The notes below the pieces were generated by a model. That model saw only the letters and a list, made by a program, of their open reading frames with translations, was not told the origin of the DNA and did no database searches. A stretch of 38,494 nucleotides of DNA from Thermoanaerobaculia bacterium (GTDB lineage: Bacteria > Acidobacteriota > Thermoanaerobaculia > Multivoradales > Multivoraceae), in NCBI GenBank assembly GCA_022824725.1, contig JAJDZH010000352.1:1-38494 (forward strand). Direction: 5' to 3'. Each line of letters starts with the position of its first letter. Positions within the stretch are counted from its first letter, which is position 1. This document shows, piece by piece, positions 1-8,458 of the stretch. The translations under genes were made by a program, and so were the position numbers.

Positions 1-4
1 AAGT

Positions 5-532
5 GTGGAGGAGCTGGTCTGGGCGGCCGCCGGTGGTGATCGTGAGGCCTTTGCGGAGTTCCTGGGTCTGCACTACGAGCGGATCTTCCGGCTCTGCTTC
101 CGGCTGACGGGCCGGCGGGAGGAGGCGGAGGATCTGACGCAGGACATCTGTCTCGCCTTGCCGGGGAAGCTGAGGAGTTTTCGAGGGCAGGCCCGGGTGA
201 CGACCTGGCTCTACCGGATTGCCGTGAACGCGGCGCATGACCGTCGCCGGCGGGCCGCGAGCCGGACCAGGGCCACGGGAGGTTGGGGGGACTGGGAAGT
301 GAACCGGCGAGCGGCGGCAACAGACACAGCGGCGAGTCTGGATTGGCTGCGGCGCTCGATGAGTTCGCTGCCCGGCGACCTTCGCGACACGGTGGCGCTC
401 ACGATCGATGGCGAGATGACCCATGCAGAAGCCGCCGCGGTGCTCGGAATCTCCGAAGGCACCGTGAGTTGGCGGCTCTCCGAGGTTCGCAAGCGGTTGC
501 GGGCCATGTGGCAAGAGGAAACAGGACGATGA
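5..532 (+). CDS. ECF-family RNA polymerase sigma factor
   Basis: A 175-residue protein with the two domains of an extracytoplasmic-function sigma-70 factor. Region 2 lies at about residues 12-80, with the core-binding and -10-recognition stretch around AEDLTQDICLALPGKL and TTWLYRIAVNAAHD. Region 4 lies at about 115-170, with an HTH around MTHAEAAAVLGISEGTVSWRL. It should direct RNA polymerase to a small regulon, probably including its own operon. The GTG at position 5 is the first possible start, but the window edge is four bases away, so the true start could lie upstream. The stop overlaps the next gene's ATG (ATGA), so the two are translationally coupled. By analogy with sigma/anti-sigma pairs, the downstream membrane protein may control it; that is inference. 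Confidence 0.9.
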   Translation: MEELVWAAAGGDREAFAEFLGLHYERIFRLCFRLTGRREEAEDLTQDICLALPGKLRSFRGQARVTTWLYRIAVNAAHDRRRRAASRTRATGGWGDWEVNRRAAATDTAASLDWLRRSMSSLPGDLRDTVALTIDGEMTHAEAAAVLGISEGTVSWRLSEVRKRLRAMWQEETGR

Positions 533-2859
533 CCGATCCGCTTGACGATCTGAAACGCGCATTCGAGCGCGCGACGCCGGCGCCGGACGCCGAGAGGCGG
601 AAGGCGAACCTGGCTCGCGCCCAGGAACTCTTCGACCGTGTCCAGGACCCGGAGGCCGAGCACCGTCGTACCGATGACCGCACCAATACCTGGGCGGCTA
701 TCGGTCAGGGAGTACGACACATGCTGAACACGCTGACTTCCCGACCTTTCCTGGCTGTGGTCGGTGCTGTGGCCGCGGTTGGGCTGACTGCTCTCCTCGT
801 GACTGCCACTCGGACCGAGACGCCGCCATCCGGCATCGTCGTCGCGGATGCCGCCGTCGAGCCAGAGCCCGTCGTCACACGCGCAGACGACCCTGTAGCG
901 GAACGTCCTACACCTGTGCCGACCGAGGAACCTCGGGCCGTTGGCGATGTCGACCAGCCGGAAAGCCGGCCGGTTCCGACAGAAGAGCCCGCTGCCACCG
1001 AGACGTCGCTCCGTGAAGTCGGCCTGCCGGCTGATAGCGACGCTTCGGAGGCGGTCGCGACGGCGTTGGACCACCAGGTACCCACCGTTGACCGCTTCGA
1101 ACTTCCGGAAGCACCGCTCAGCGCTGAGGAGCGGCTCCCCGCTGTTGCGCCTCGGAGAGATCAGTCGGCAGAGTCTTTCGACGCCACGATCTCTGAGTTG
1201 GAGAGACGGAGGGAGACCCTGAGGGCCGAGTTGGAGAGTGTGCCCGGCGCCGCCGTGGCCCGCGACGGTGAAGTAGTCGTCGTCCCCGAACCGCCTCCGC
1301 CCCTGGCAGCGGTACCGCCTTCACCCCGCCTCGTTGCGGAGTTTGCGCCCGACCCCGCGGAGTTGAGGCAGAGCGTTCGTTCCGTTGCGGAGGCTCACGT
1401 TGCGGCCTGGGCCCACGACGTTCCGAGTCCCCGGCGGCCCAACACCGAAGCCTTCGCCAACGAAGGCGCCAGTCCGGTCAGGACCACGAGCGAAGAACCC
1501 GTCTCGACCTTCTCGATCGACGTGGACACCGCCAGCTACTCGGTCGTCCGTTCCTCCTTGTCGAACGGCTACCTGCCGGCGCCCGAGTCGGTGCGCATCG
1601 AGGAGTTGATCAACTACTTCCCGTACGCCTATCCGCCGCCCGAGGGGCCCGGCGCGCCGTTCCGGCCGACGGTCACGGTCTCCGGGACGCCGTGGAACCC
1701 GGACACGCTGCTGATGCACATCGGCATCCAGGGCCGCCAGCCGGCCACGGACGACCGGCCGCCGCTCAACCTCGTGTTCCTGATCGACACGTCGGGTTCG
1801 ATGGATCAGCCGAACAAGCTGCCGCTGCTCGTGCAGTCCTTCCGCCTCCTGCTCGGCCAACTGGGCCCAGAGGACGAGGTTGGCATCGTCACCTACGCCG
1901 GCAGCGTGCGCCGCGTGCTCGACGCCACCCCCGCCACGGAACGAAGCACGATCCTGAACGCGCTCGACGGCCTCCGGGCCGGCGGCTCGACGGCTGGCGC
2001 GGCTGGCATCCAGGTGGCTTACGGGACCGCCGCCGGCATGGCGGTGGAAGGCGAGGTCACGCGCGTCGTCCTCGCCACCGACGGCGACTTCAACGTCGGC
2101 ATCTCCGACCCGGACCAGCTCGAGAGCTTCATCGCCCGCCAGCGCGACAGCGGCGTCTACCTCTCGGTGCTCGGCTTCGGCCGCGGCAACCTGGACGACG
2201 CGACGATGCAGGCGCTCGCCCAGAACGGCAACGGCCAGGCGGCCTACATCGACACACTCGCGGAGGCGCAGAAGGTCCTCGTCGACCAGCTTGTGGGTAC
2301 CCTGTTCCCGATCGCGAACGACGTGAAGATCCAGGTCGAGTTCAATCCGGCCACGGTCGCCGAGTACCGCCTGATCGGCTACGAGACGAGGGCGCTCCGG
2401 CGCGAGGACTTCAACAACGACCGCGTCGACGCTGGCGAGATCGGCGCCGGACACGCGGTCACCGCGATCTACGAAGTCACGCCTGTGGGGTCGCCCGCCG
2501 TGCTGCACGACGCCCTGCGGTATGCCGGTCGCGCGGCCGAGCCGCCGGTGGCCGCCGAAGTCCCCGCAGGGTCCCGGGAGCTCGCGTTCCTGCGGCTGCG
2601 CTACAAGGAGCCGGGCCGGGACACGAGCGAACTCGTCGAACTGCCGATCGCTCGCGACGTGGGCGAGGCCGGCGCCGATCAGCGATTCGCCGCCGCGGTC
2701 GCCGGCTTCGGCCAGCTCCTTCGAGGCGGTGTCTACACCGGCGGCTGGTCCTACGCGGACGCAATTGCCCTGGCTGAGGCGAACACCGGCGACGATCCCT
2801 TCGGCTACCGCCGCGAGGCGGTGACCCTGATGCGCCTTGCGGAGAGCTTGGCCCGATAG
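529..2859 (+). CDS. Membrane-anchored YfbK-like von Willebrand factor A protein, possible anti-sigma partner
   Basis: A 776-residue protein starting at the ATG that overlaps the sigma-factor stop. Residues 1-70 are polar and predicted cytoplasmic. One membrane segment follows at about 74-95 (FLAVVGAVAAVGLTALL), then a long Pro/Glu-rich linker, a vWA N-terminal domain from about 326 (STFSIDVDTASYS), a vWA domain with the MIDAS motif DTSGS near 421 and the ATDGD motif, and a C-terminal DUF3520-like region. This is the YfbK family order. The vWA metal site probably binds a protein ligand outside the membrane. Coupling to an ECF sigma gene and the small cytoplasmic N-terminus suggest a sigma-binding or signal-relay role, but no canonical zinc anti-sigma motif is visible. 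It ends directly against the stop codon of the convergent hydrolase gene. Confidence 0.88.
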   Translation: MTDPLDDLKRAFERATPAPDAERRKANLARAQELFDRVQDPEAEHRRTDDRTNTWAAIGQGVRHMLNTLTSRPFLAVVGAVAAVGLTALLVTATRTETPPSGIVVADAAVEPEPVVTRADDPVAERPTPVPTEEPRAVGDVDQPESRPVPTEEPAATETSLREVGLPADSDASEAVATALDHQVPTVDRFELPEAPLSAEERLPAVAPRRDQSAESFDATISELERRRETLRAELESVPGAAVARDGEVVVVPEPPPPLAAVPPSPRLVAEFAPDPAELRQSVRSVAEAHVAAWAHDVPSPRRPNTEAFANEGASPVRTTSEEPVSTFSIDVDTASYSVVRSSLSNGYLPAPESVRIEELINYFPYAYPPPEGPGAPFRPTVTVSGTPWNPDTLLMHIGIQGRQPATDDRPPLNLVFLIDTSGSMDQPNKLPLLVQSFRLLLGQLGPEDEVGIVTYAGSVRRVLDATPATERSTILNALDGLRAGGSTAGAAGIQVAYGTAAGMAVEGEVTRVVLATDGDFNVGISDPDQLESFIARQRDSGVYLSVLGFGRGNLDDATMQALAQNGNGQAAYIDTLAEAQKVLVDQLVGTLFPIANDVKIQVEFNPATVAEYRLIGYETRALRREDFNNDRVDAGEIGAGHAVTAIYEVTPVGSPAVLHDALRYAGRAAEPPVAAEVPAGSRELAFLRLRYKEPGRDTSELVELPIARDVGEAGADQRFAAAVAGFGQLLRGGVYTGGWSYADAIALAEANTGDDPFGYRREAVTLMRLAESLAR

Positions 2860-3699
2860 CTACTTCGCGCCCAGAAATCCCCGCAGGCAGCGGGTCACGG
2901 CGCCGGGCGCCTCGGCCATCAGCATGTGGCCGGCGTCCGCCACGGTCACGAATCCGGCGCCGCCCCTGTTGCCTGTCGAGCTGCCGCCGCGGATGCGGTC
3001 GGCGAGGGCGCGGCCGGCCCTCGGCGGCGTCATCCTGTCCTTCGCGCCGGCGACGACGAGCGTGGGGCAGGTTATGGCCGGGGCGCTTTCGCTGCCTTCC
3101 CATTCGTTGCAGGCGGCGAAGTCGCGGTGGAGCACTTCCGGCAGGCAGCGGTCGAGCAGCGCCATCGTCGACCCGAGCATCCACAGTCCGGGGGCCTCGG
3201 CGCCGCCGAAGTGGGCGCCGGCGCCGTGCCCGAAGGCGGCGATGAAGCGGTGGGCGTTGAGCGGCCGTTTCAGCGTGTCCGCCAGCAACCCCGGGTTGAC
3301 CCGCAGCGTTTCGCCGGCGCCGAGCAGGGCCAGCCGGCTCAGGCGGCCGTTCATCCGGCTCGCCGCGTCGACGGCGATGCAGGCGCCCATCGAGTGGCCG
3401 ACGAGCGCGATGTCCTTGCTGCCCGCTCGCGCCGCGGCCGCTGCCGCGAAGTCGACGGTCCAGGCGGCGTAGTCCCCGATCGTCGTGATGGCGTCCAGGT
3501 CCTCGGACGCGCCGTGACCGGGCAGGTCGGGAGCGGCGACGTTCCAGCCGTGTTGAGCCAGCGACCGGGCCTGCAGCGCCCATACGGTGTGGTCGCTGCC
3601 GGCGCCGTGGAGCAGCAGGGCCAGGGGAAGTCCCTCCTGCCAGGCGGAGCCGCCGGTGCCGCAGTACGCCTTGCGGCCCTGGATCTCGAGTTCGGTCAT
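2860..3699 (-). CDS. Alpha/beta-fold hydrolase
   Basis: A 279-residue protein with the alpha/beta hydrolase layout. It has an oxyanion segment LLLHGAGSDHTVW at about 28-40, a PDLPGHGAS strand-turn, the nucleophile elbow GHSMG with Ser103, and a late histidine in DAGHMLMAEAPG near residue 257. The substrate cannot be read from the sequence; esterase, lactonase or acyl-transfer roles are all possible. It lies 28 bases downstream of metY on the same strand, so the two are probably co-transcribed. MetX-type homoserine acetyltransferases share this fold, but this protein is shorter than MetX and lacks recognisable MetX landmarks, so I do not assign that function. Its stop codon abuts the stop of the vWA gene. 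Confidence 0.82.
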   Translation of the reverse strand: MTELEIQGRKAYCGTGGSAWQEGLPLALLLHGAGSDHTVWALQARSLAQHGWNVAAPDLPGHGASEDLDAITTIGDYAAWTVDFAAAAAARAGSKDIALVGHSMGACIAVDAASRMNGRLSRLALLGAGETLRVNPGLLADTLKRPLNAHRFIAAFGHGAGAHFGGAEAPGLWMLGSTMALLDRCLPEVLHRDFAACNEWEGSESAPAITCPTLVVAGAKDRMTPPRAGRALADRIRGGSSTGNRGGAGFVTVADAGHMLMAEAPGAVTRCLRGFLGAK

Positions 3700-3727
3700 C
3701 GGCGTGCGCGCAGTCGACGAGTACGGG

Positions 3728-5050
3728 TCAGGAGGCCACCGCCCGCGGCCGCTGAGCCCGCCTATGGGAGCGCTTGAGCGCCCGGTCGAGGTCGGCTGTG
3801 AGGTCGGCTGGATCCTCGAGGCCGACCGACAGCCGCACCATCTCCTGGGTGACGCCAGATTCGGCGAGCTCTTCGGCGGTCATCTGCTGGTGCGTCGTGC
3901 TCGCCGGGTGAATGACCAGGCTCTTCGCGTCGCCGACGTTGGCGAGGTGCGACCAGAGCTCCAGGCTCTCGATGAAGGCGATCCCCGCCTCGAGTCCGCC
4001 GCGAATCCCGAAGGTCAAGAGGGCGCCGCTGCCGTTCGGCAGCAGCTTGCGGGCGAGTTCGTGCTGCGGGTGGCTGGGCAGGTCGGGGTAGCTCACCCAC
4101 TCGACCGCCTCGTGCTGCTCCAGGAACCCGGCGACCGCCCGCGCGTTCTCCACGTGGCGGGCGACCCGGAGCGGCAGGGTCTCCAGGCCCTGAATCAGGT
4201 AGAAGGCGGCCTGCGGGTTCAGGCAGGCGCCGAAGTCGCGCAGTCCTTCGAGCCTTGCCTTGAGGATGAAGGCCGGCGGGCCGTAGTGCTCGGCGAAGGC
4301 GATGCCGTGGTAGCCCGGGCAGGGCTCGGTCATGATCGGGAAGCGCCCGGAAGCGGCCCAGTCGAACTTGCCGCTGTCGACCAGGACGCCGCCCAGGGTG
4401 ACGCCGTGGCCACCAATGAACTTGGTCGCCGAGTGCATCACGATGTCCGCGCCGAGATCGATCGGCCTCGACAGGAACGGCGTGCCGAACGTGTTGTCGA
4501 TCAGCAGCGGTACGCCGATCTCGTGGGCGATCGTGGCGACGGCGGGGATGTCCAGCACGTCGATCCGCGGGTTGCCGATCGTCTCGCCGAAGAACAGCTT
4601 GGTGTTCGGACGGGCGGCTCGCCGGAAGTTCGCGGGCTCGGTCGGTTCGACGAACGTCGTTTCGATGCCGAAGCGGCGCAGCGTGTGGTTCAGCAGGTTG
4701 TGCGTACCGCCGTAGATGGCCGCCGAGGAGACGACGTGGTCGCCGGCGGAAAGGATCGTCGCCGCGGCGAGGTGGAACGCGGACTGCCCGGAAGCGGTGG
4801 CCACCGCGCCGACGCCGCCTTCGAGCGCGGCAATCCGCTCCTCGAACACCGCCACCGTCGGGTTGGAGATCCGCGAGTAGATGTGCCCCGCCTCTTCCAG
4901 GTTGAACAGTCCGGCGGCGTGGTCCGTGTCCCGGAACACGTAAGACGTCGAGTTGTAGACCGGCACGGCGCGCGCTCCCGTGGCCGGGTCGGGCCGCTGG
5001 CCGGCGTGAAGGGACAGGGTGTCGAACTTGTAGAACCAGTCGCTGCTCAT
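3728..5050 (-). CDS. metY: O-acetylhomoserine sulfhydrylase / Cys-Met metabolism PLP enzyme
   Basis: A 440-residue PLP-dependent enzyme of the Cys/Met family. An N-terminal TLSLHAGQ motif is followed by YSRISNPTVAVFEERIA, the cofactor-binding region, and the PLP lysine in HSATKFIGGHG. Length and the LHAGQ start fit O-acetylhomoserine aminocarboxypropyltransferase, which makes homocysteine directly from O-acetylhomoserine and sulfide. Cystathionine gamma-synthases are usually about 50 residues shorter. The ATG at 5050 begins right before the conserved WFYKFDTLSLHAGQ start. No Shine-Dalgarno is visible, and a TACACT hexamer sits exactly six bases upstream, suggesting a leaderless mRNA. The divergent neighbour is a homocysteine S-methyltransferase, so the pair could carry out the last two steps of methionine synthesis. 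Confidence 0.92.
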   Translation of the reverse strand: MSSDWFYKFDTLSLHAGQRPDPATGARAVPVYNSTSYVFRDTDHAAGLFNLEEAGHIYSRISNPTVAVFEERIAALEGGVGAVATASGQSAFHLAAATILSAGDHVVSSAAIYGGTHNLLNHTLRRFGIETTFVEPTEPANFRRAARPNTKLFFGETIGNPRIDVLDIPAVATIAHEIGVPLLIDNTFGTPFLSRPIDLGADIVMHSATKFIGGHGVTLGGVLVDSGKFDWAASGRFPIMTEPCPGYHGIAFAEHYGPPAFILKARLEGLRDFGACLNPQAAFYLIQGLETLPLRVARHVENARAVAGFLEQHEAVEWVSYPDLPSHPQHELARKLLPNGSGALLTFGIRGGLEAGIAFIESLELWSHLANVGDAKSLVIHPASTTHQQMTAEELAESGVTQEMVRLSVGLEDPADLTADLDRALKRSHRRAQRPRAVAS

Positions 5051-5056
5051 CGCGTG

Positions 5057-5062
5057 AGTGTA
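5057..5062 (-). promoter_or_regulatory. Predicted -10 element of metY (leaderless)
   Basis: TACACT on the minus strand matches TATAAT at four of six positions, including the key A and final T. It is spaced so that transcription would start at the A of the metY ATG. No convincing -35 hexamer is seen upstream. Confidence 0.45.
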
Positions 5063-5117
5063 GCTGTAGCGGCGGCGCGGGCTGACCTGTGGCAGAGTGG
5101 CGTCCCGAGGAGGCCGG

Positions 5118-6032
5118 ATGGGAATCGTCGAAGAGTGGCACGAATGCCTGGACCGGGGGGAGATCCTGCTGCTCGATGGCGGCACCGGGACGGAGCTGGA
5201 GCGGCGAGGGGTGCCGATGGACACGGCCGCGTGGTGCGGGACGGCGGCGCTGGAGCACCAGGACGCAATCCGGGATCTGCACGAGGAGTACATCCGTTGC
5301 GGCGCGGATGCGATCATCACGAACACGTTCGCGACGCACCGCCCGTTGCTTGAGGCCGCGGGTCTGGGCGACCAGGTCGCGGTGATCGTGCGGCGGGCGG
5401 TGGAGGCTGCGCTCGAGGCCCGCGATCGGGCCGGATGCCCGGGCGTGCTCGTGGCGGGATCGATGTCGAGCATGCCGGCGAACAACATCCAGGGCGGCTA
5501 CCCGTCGGCCGGCGAGCAGATGGCGGCCTATCGGGAGCAGTGCGGGCTTCTGGCCGAGGCCGGAGTCGACGTGATCGCGCTCGAGATGATGCAGTTCCAC
5601 GAGCGTGCCCTGCTTGCCTTCAGGGCAGCGAAGGAGACGGGTTTGCCGGTTTGGCTCGGGGTCAGCGCCCGAAAGGACCCGGAAACCGGTGCGATCACGC
5701 CCTTCAACTGGCCTGACGAGTCCTTCGAGGAGTTGCTCGACACGCTGATCCCGCTCGGTCCCTCGATCGTGCACGTGATGCACAGCGAGATCGCCGCGGT
5801 GCCGGAAGCGGTAGCGATGGTCCAGGAGCGCTGGGACGGCCCCGTCGGCGTCTACCCGGAGTCGGGTTACTTCACGATGCCGAACTGGAACTTCGTCGAC
5901 GTGATCGAGCCGGCCGATCTGCTGGAGGAGGCGCGCGGCTGGGTGGCCGCGGGCGTTCAGATCGTCGGCGGCTGCTGCGGTTTGGGGCCGGAACACATCC
6001 GAGCCCTGGGAGCGCTTCGCGGATCCGGCTGA
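5118..6032 (+). CDS. Homocysteine S-methyltransferase family protein
   Basis: A 304-residue TIM-barrel enzyme of the homocysteine S-methyltransferase (Pfam S-methyl_trans) family. It starts with ILLLDGGTGTELERRG and ends with the zinc-binding GGCCG motif (Cys286, Cys287). The family transfers a methyl group from S-methylmethionine, betaine or a related donor to homocysteine, forming methionine. I chose ATG 5118 over the upstream in-frame GTG at 5097 because GAGGAGG lies at a good distance from it. The third zinc ligand, normally a cysteine in an INC-like segment about 65 residues earlier, is not found. That position reads VHVMHSE (217-224), so His222 or His219 may replace it. The donor substrate is unknown. 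The gene is divergent from metY, and the TPR-sulfatase follows after 47 bases. Confidence 0.88.
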   Translation: MGIVEEWHECLDRGEILLLDGGTGTELERRGVPMDTAAWCGTAALEHQDAIRDLHEEYIRCGADAIITNTFATHRPLLEAAGLGDQVAVIVRRAVEAALEARDRAGCPGVLVAGSMSSMPANNIQGGYPSAGEQMAAYREQCGLLAEAGVDVIALEMMQFHERALLAFRAAKETGLPVWLGVSARKDPETGAITPFNWPDESFEELLDTLIPLGPSIVHVMHSEIAAVPEAVAMVQERWDGPVGVYPESGYFTMPNWNFVDVIEPADLLEEARGWVAAGVQIVGGCCGLGPEHIRALGALRGSG

Positions 6033-6079
6033 GGAGGCCGGAACGATCGTGACAGCGGGCGGCGAACCGGATCGGGACG

Positions 6080-8449
6080 ATGCGAAGCGCGTCCGGCGCT
6101 GGTTGTAGCGCGGCCCGCCAGGTCCTTGTGCCGGCCTCGATGCTGGCGTTGGTCCTTGCCGCCTGCGGACCCGGGCCGGAGGACGCGGCGCCATCGTCGG
6201 TCCGGGCGGACGTGGAGCACCTGCTCAGTGGCGCGTCGACCGCGCGGCCGCCCGTCATCCTGATCACGATCGACACCCTGCGTGCCGATCGGCTGTCGAG
6301 CTACGGCTCGGATCGGGTCGCGACGCCGCACATGGACCGTCTGGCGGCGGAGGGCATTCGCTTCGCCAACGCGTCGTCGACCGTGCCGTTCACGTTGCCT
6401 GCGCACAGCTCGATCATGACGGGGCTCTACCCGCCGTCCCATGGGGTGCGCGAGAACGTCGGCTACGTGCTGGCGCCCGAACTGGTGACGATCGCCGAGC
6501 GGTTCCAGGATGCCGGCTACCGGACCGGCGGTTTCGTCAGCGCCTTCGTGCTCGATGCGCGCTGGGGCATCGCCCGCGGCTTCGACCACTACGTCGACGA
6601 CTTCGACCTCGACGCGATGGCGGGCGCCAACCTGGGCTCGGTCCAGCGGGCGGGGCCGGAGACGATCGCGCACGCGCTCACGTGGCTCGATGACGTGGGA
6701 GACGAGGGGCCGTTCTTCCTCTGGCTCCACCTGTTCGATCCCCACGATCCGTATGACCCGCCGGAACCGTTCCGGTCCGGGTACCAGGGCCGGCCCTACG
6801 ACGGCGAGGTCGCCTACACGGATTCGCTGGTCGGCGAGTTCCGCGCCGCCCTCGAGGAGCGCGGTCTCTTCGATGAATCCGTCCTCGTGCTGACGTCGGA
6901 CCACGGCGAGGGACTGGGCGACCACGGCGAGAGCTACCACGGCTTCTTCGTCTACGACTCCACCGTCCACGTGCCGCTCATCGTCCGGCTGCCCGGCGGC
7001 ACGGAGCGCGGCCGGGTGGTCGGCGACGCGGTGAGCCACGTCGACATCGCGCCGACCCTGATCGAGCTTCTGGACCTCGACGGGGCTGGAGAAGGCCAGG
7101 GCCGGAGTCTGCTCCCGGACATGCAGGGACTGCCGAATCCTCTTGCCGAACGGAGCGTGTACGCCGAGTCCTTCTACGCGCTCGACCACTACGGCTGGGC
7201 GCCGCTTCGCTCGCTGCGCACGGCGGAGCACAAGTACATCGAAGCGCCGGAACCCGAACTCTACGCCCTGCTCGAAGACCCGGGCGAGCTAGCGAACGTC
7301 CTGCTCGAAGAGCGCGACCTGTCGCGCCGGCTGCGGGCGGAGGCTCTCGAACTCTCGGCGGAGCTCGATCGGGCGGCCCCGAGTTCCAGCGCGGAACCGG
7401 ATCTCGACGAGGACACGCTGGCGCAGTTGCGAGCGCTCGGTTACCTCGCCGGCCGCGGCGCCGCCGGCCGGGGGGATTCCGAAAGCCCGCGCGCCGACCC
7501 GAAGGACAAGGCCCACCTGCATCGCGCCATCATGCGGGCGCAGAGCGCCTTCGGCGCCGGCGACGAGGACGCGGCCGCGGCCGAGCTGCGAGCGGCGCTG
7601 TCCGAGGACGATGGGCTGCTCGACGCGCACCAGCTCCTGGGCACGATCACGCTTCTCGCGGGCGATCCGGAACAGGCGTCAGGCCACTTCCAGAGCGCGC
7701 TGGCCCTCGATTCCGAGCACCGGCAGTCCCTGCTTGGCCTCGCCAACGCCTACCGCGAACTGGGACGCATCGACGAGGCGGTGGTCGGCTACCGCCGGCT
7801 GCTCGAAGTCGCGGGTCAGGACGCGAAGGCGACGATGGCGCTGGCGCGAATCCACGTCGACCGCGGCGAGCTGAGCGAAGCGGAGCAGGTGCTGACGGCC
7901 GCCGCCGAAGGGCGCGAGCCGCCCGCGGTCGTCACGAACAAGCTGGGCGAGGTGATGGCGCTCCTCGGCCGTAGCGGCGACGCGGAGGCGAAGTTCCGGG
8001 AGGTCATCTCATCGAACCCGGAACTCGGCGAGGCCCACTTCAACCTGGCCGTTCTGCTGGATGAGTCGGGGAGGATGGAGGACGCGGTCACCGCCTACCG
8101 GCAGGCGGAGGAACTGCGCCCGCGCGACCATCGGCCCCGGTTCAATCTGGGCCGGCTCTACGGCCGGCAGGGCCGCGCGGACCTCCAGATCGAGGCCTAC
8201 CGCGGCGCGGTCGAGGCGGCGCCGGACTTCACCGTCGGCTACTTCCACCTGGCGAAGGCGTTGATGGACCACGGGCGGGATCTCGAAGAAGCGGAGACGT
8301 TCGTGCGCCGCGGTCTGGAGGACGAGCCGACCGGTCGGGACGGCGCGCTCGGCTACTTCGTGCTCGCCGACATCCTGAACCGGCTGGGGCGGCCGGCCGA
8401 GGAGCGGCAGGCACTGGCCCGCGGACAGGAACTTCTCGACCGCCGCTGA
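6080..8449 (+). CDS. Lipoprotein sulfatase-like hydrolase with C-terminal TPR repeats
   Basis: A 789-residue protein. The N-terminus has a hydrophobic segment ending in a lipobox (LVLAAC), predicting a lipid-anchored exported protein. Residues about 57-400 form an alkaline-phosphatase/sulfatase superfamily domain. Metal ligands include Asp65 in ITIDTLRAD and Asp274-His275 in TSDHGEGLGDHGE. The nucleophile position reads FTLPAHSS, so Thr105 stands where classic sulfatases have a formylglycine Cys/Ser in CxPxR. Residues about 470-789 are helical tetratricopeptide repeats. The family could cleave sulfate or phosphate esters or transfer phospho-groups; with Thr, true sulfatase activity is doubtful. 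It follows the methyltransferase gene closely but shares no obvious pathway with it. It is convergent with the next hydrolase across 9 bases. Confidence 0.88.
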   Translation: MRSASGAGCSAARQVLVPASMLALVLAACGPGPEDAAPSSVRADVEHLLSGASTARPPVILITIDTLRADRLSSYGSDRVATPHMDRLAAEGIRFANASSTVPFTLPAHSSIMTGLYPPSHGVRENVGYVLAPELVTIAERFQDAGYRTGGFVSAFVLDARWGIARGFDHYVDDFDLDAMAGANLGSVQRAGPETIAHALTWLDDVGDEGPFFLWLHLFDPHDPYDPPEPFRSGYQGRPYDGEVAYTDSLVGEFRAALEERGLFDESVLVLTSDHGEGLGDHGESYHGFFVYDSTVHVPLIVRLPGGTERGRVVGDAVSHVDIAPTLIELLDLDGAGEGQGRSLLPDMQGLPNPLAERSVYAESFYALDHYGWAPLRSLRTAEHKYIEAPEPELYALLEDPGELANVLLEERDLSRRLRAEALELSAELDRAAPSSSAEPDLDEDTLAQLRALGYLAGRGAAGRGDSESPRADPKDKAHLHRAIMRAQSAFGAGDEDAAAAELRAALSEDDGLLDAHQLLGTITLLAGDPEQASGHFQSALALDSEHRQSLLGLANAYRELGRIDEAVVGYRRLLEVAGQDAKATMALARIHVDRGELSEAEQVLTAAAEGREPPAVVTNKLGEVMALLGRSGDAEAKFREVISSNPELGEAHFNLAVLLDESGRMEDAVTAYRQAEELRPRDHRPRFNLGRLYGRQGRADLQIEAYRGAVEAAPDFTVGYFHLAKALMDHGRDLEEAETFVRRGLEDEPTGRDGALGYFVLADILNRLGRPAEERQALARGQELLDRR

Positions 8450-8458
8450 GCCCGGTGC

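Noticed and set aside
2860-3699. Hydrolase next to metY as homoserine O-acetyltransferase (MetX)
   Set aside because: Only the general alpha/beta-hydrolase fold fits. The length is too short for MetX and no MetX-specific segments were seen.
5051-5117. SAM riboswitch between metY and the methyltransferase gene
   Set aside because: The gap is 67 bases, too short for a known SAM riboswitch plus expression platform. The metY side looks leaderless, and no terminator hairpin is present.
3762-6194. Very long open frame opposite metY and the methyltransferase gene (minus strand, another frame)
   Set aside because: Composition is Arg/Pro-rich and matches no family. It is antisense or out of frame to two well-recognised enzymes, as expected of GC-rich DNA.
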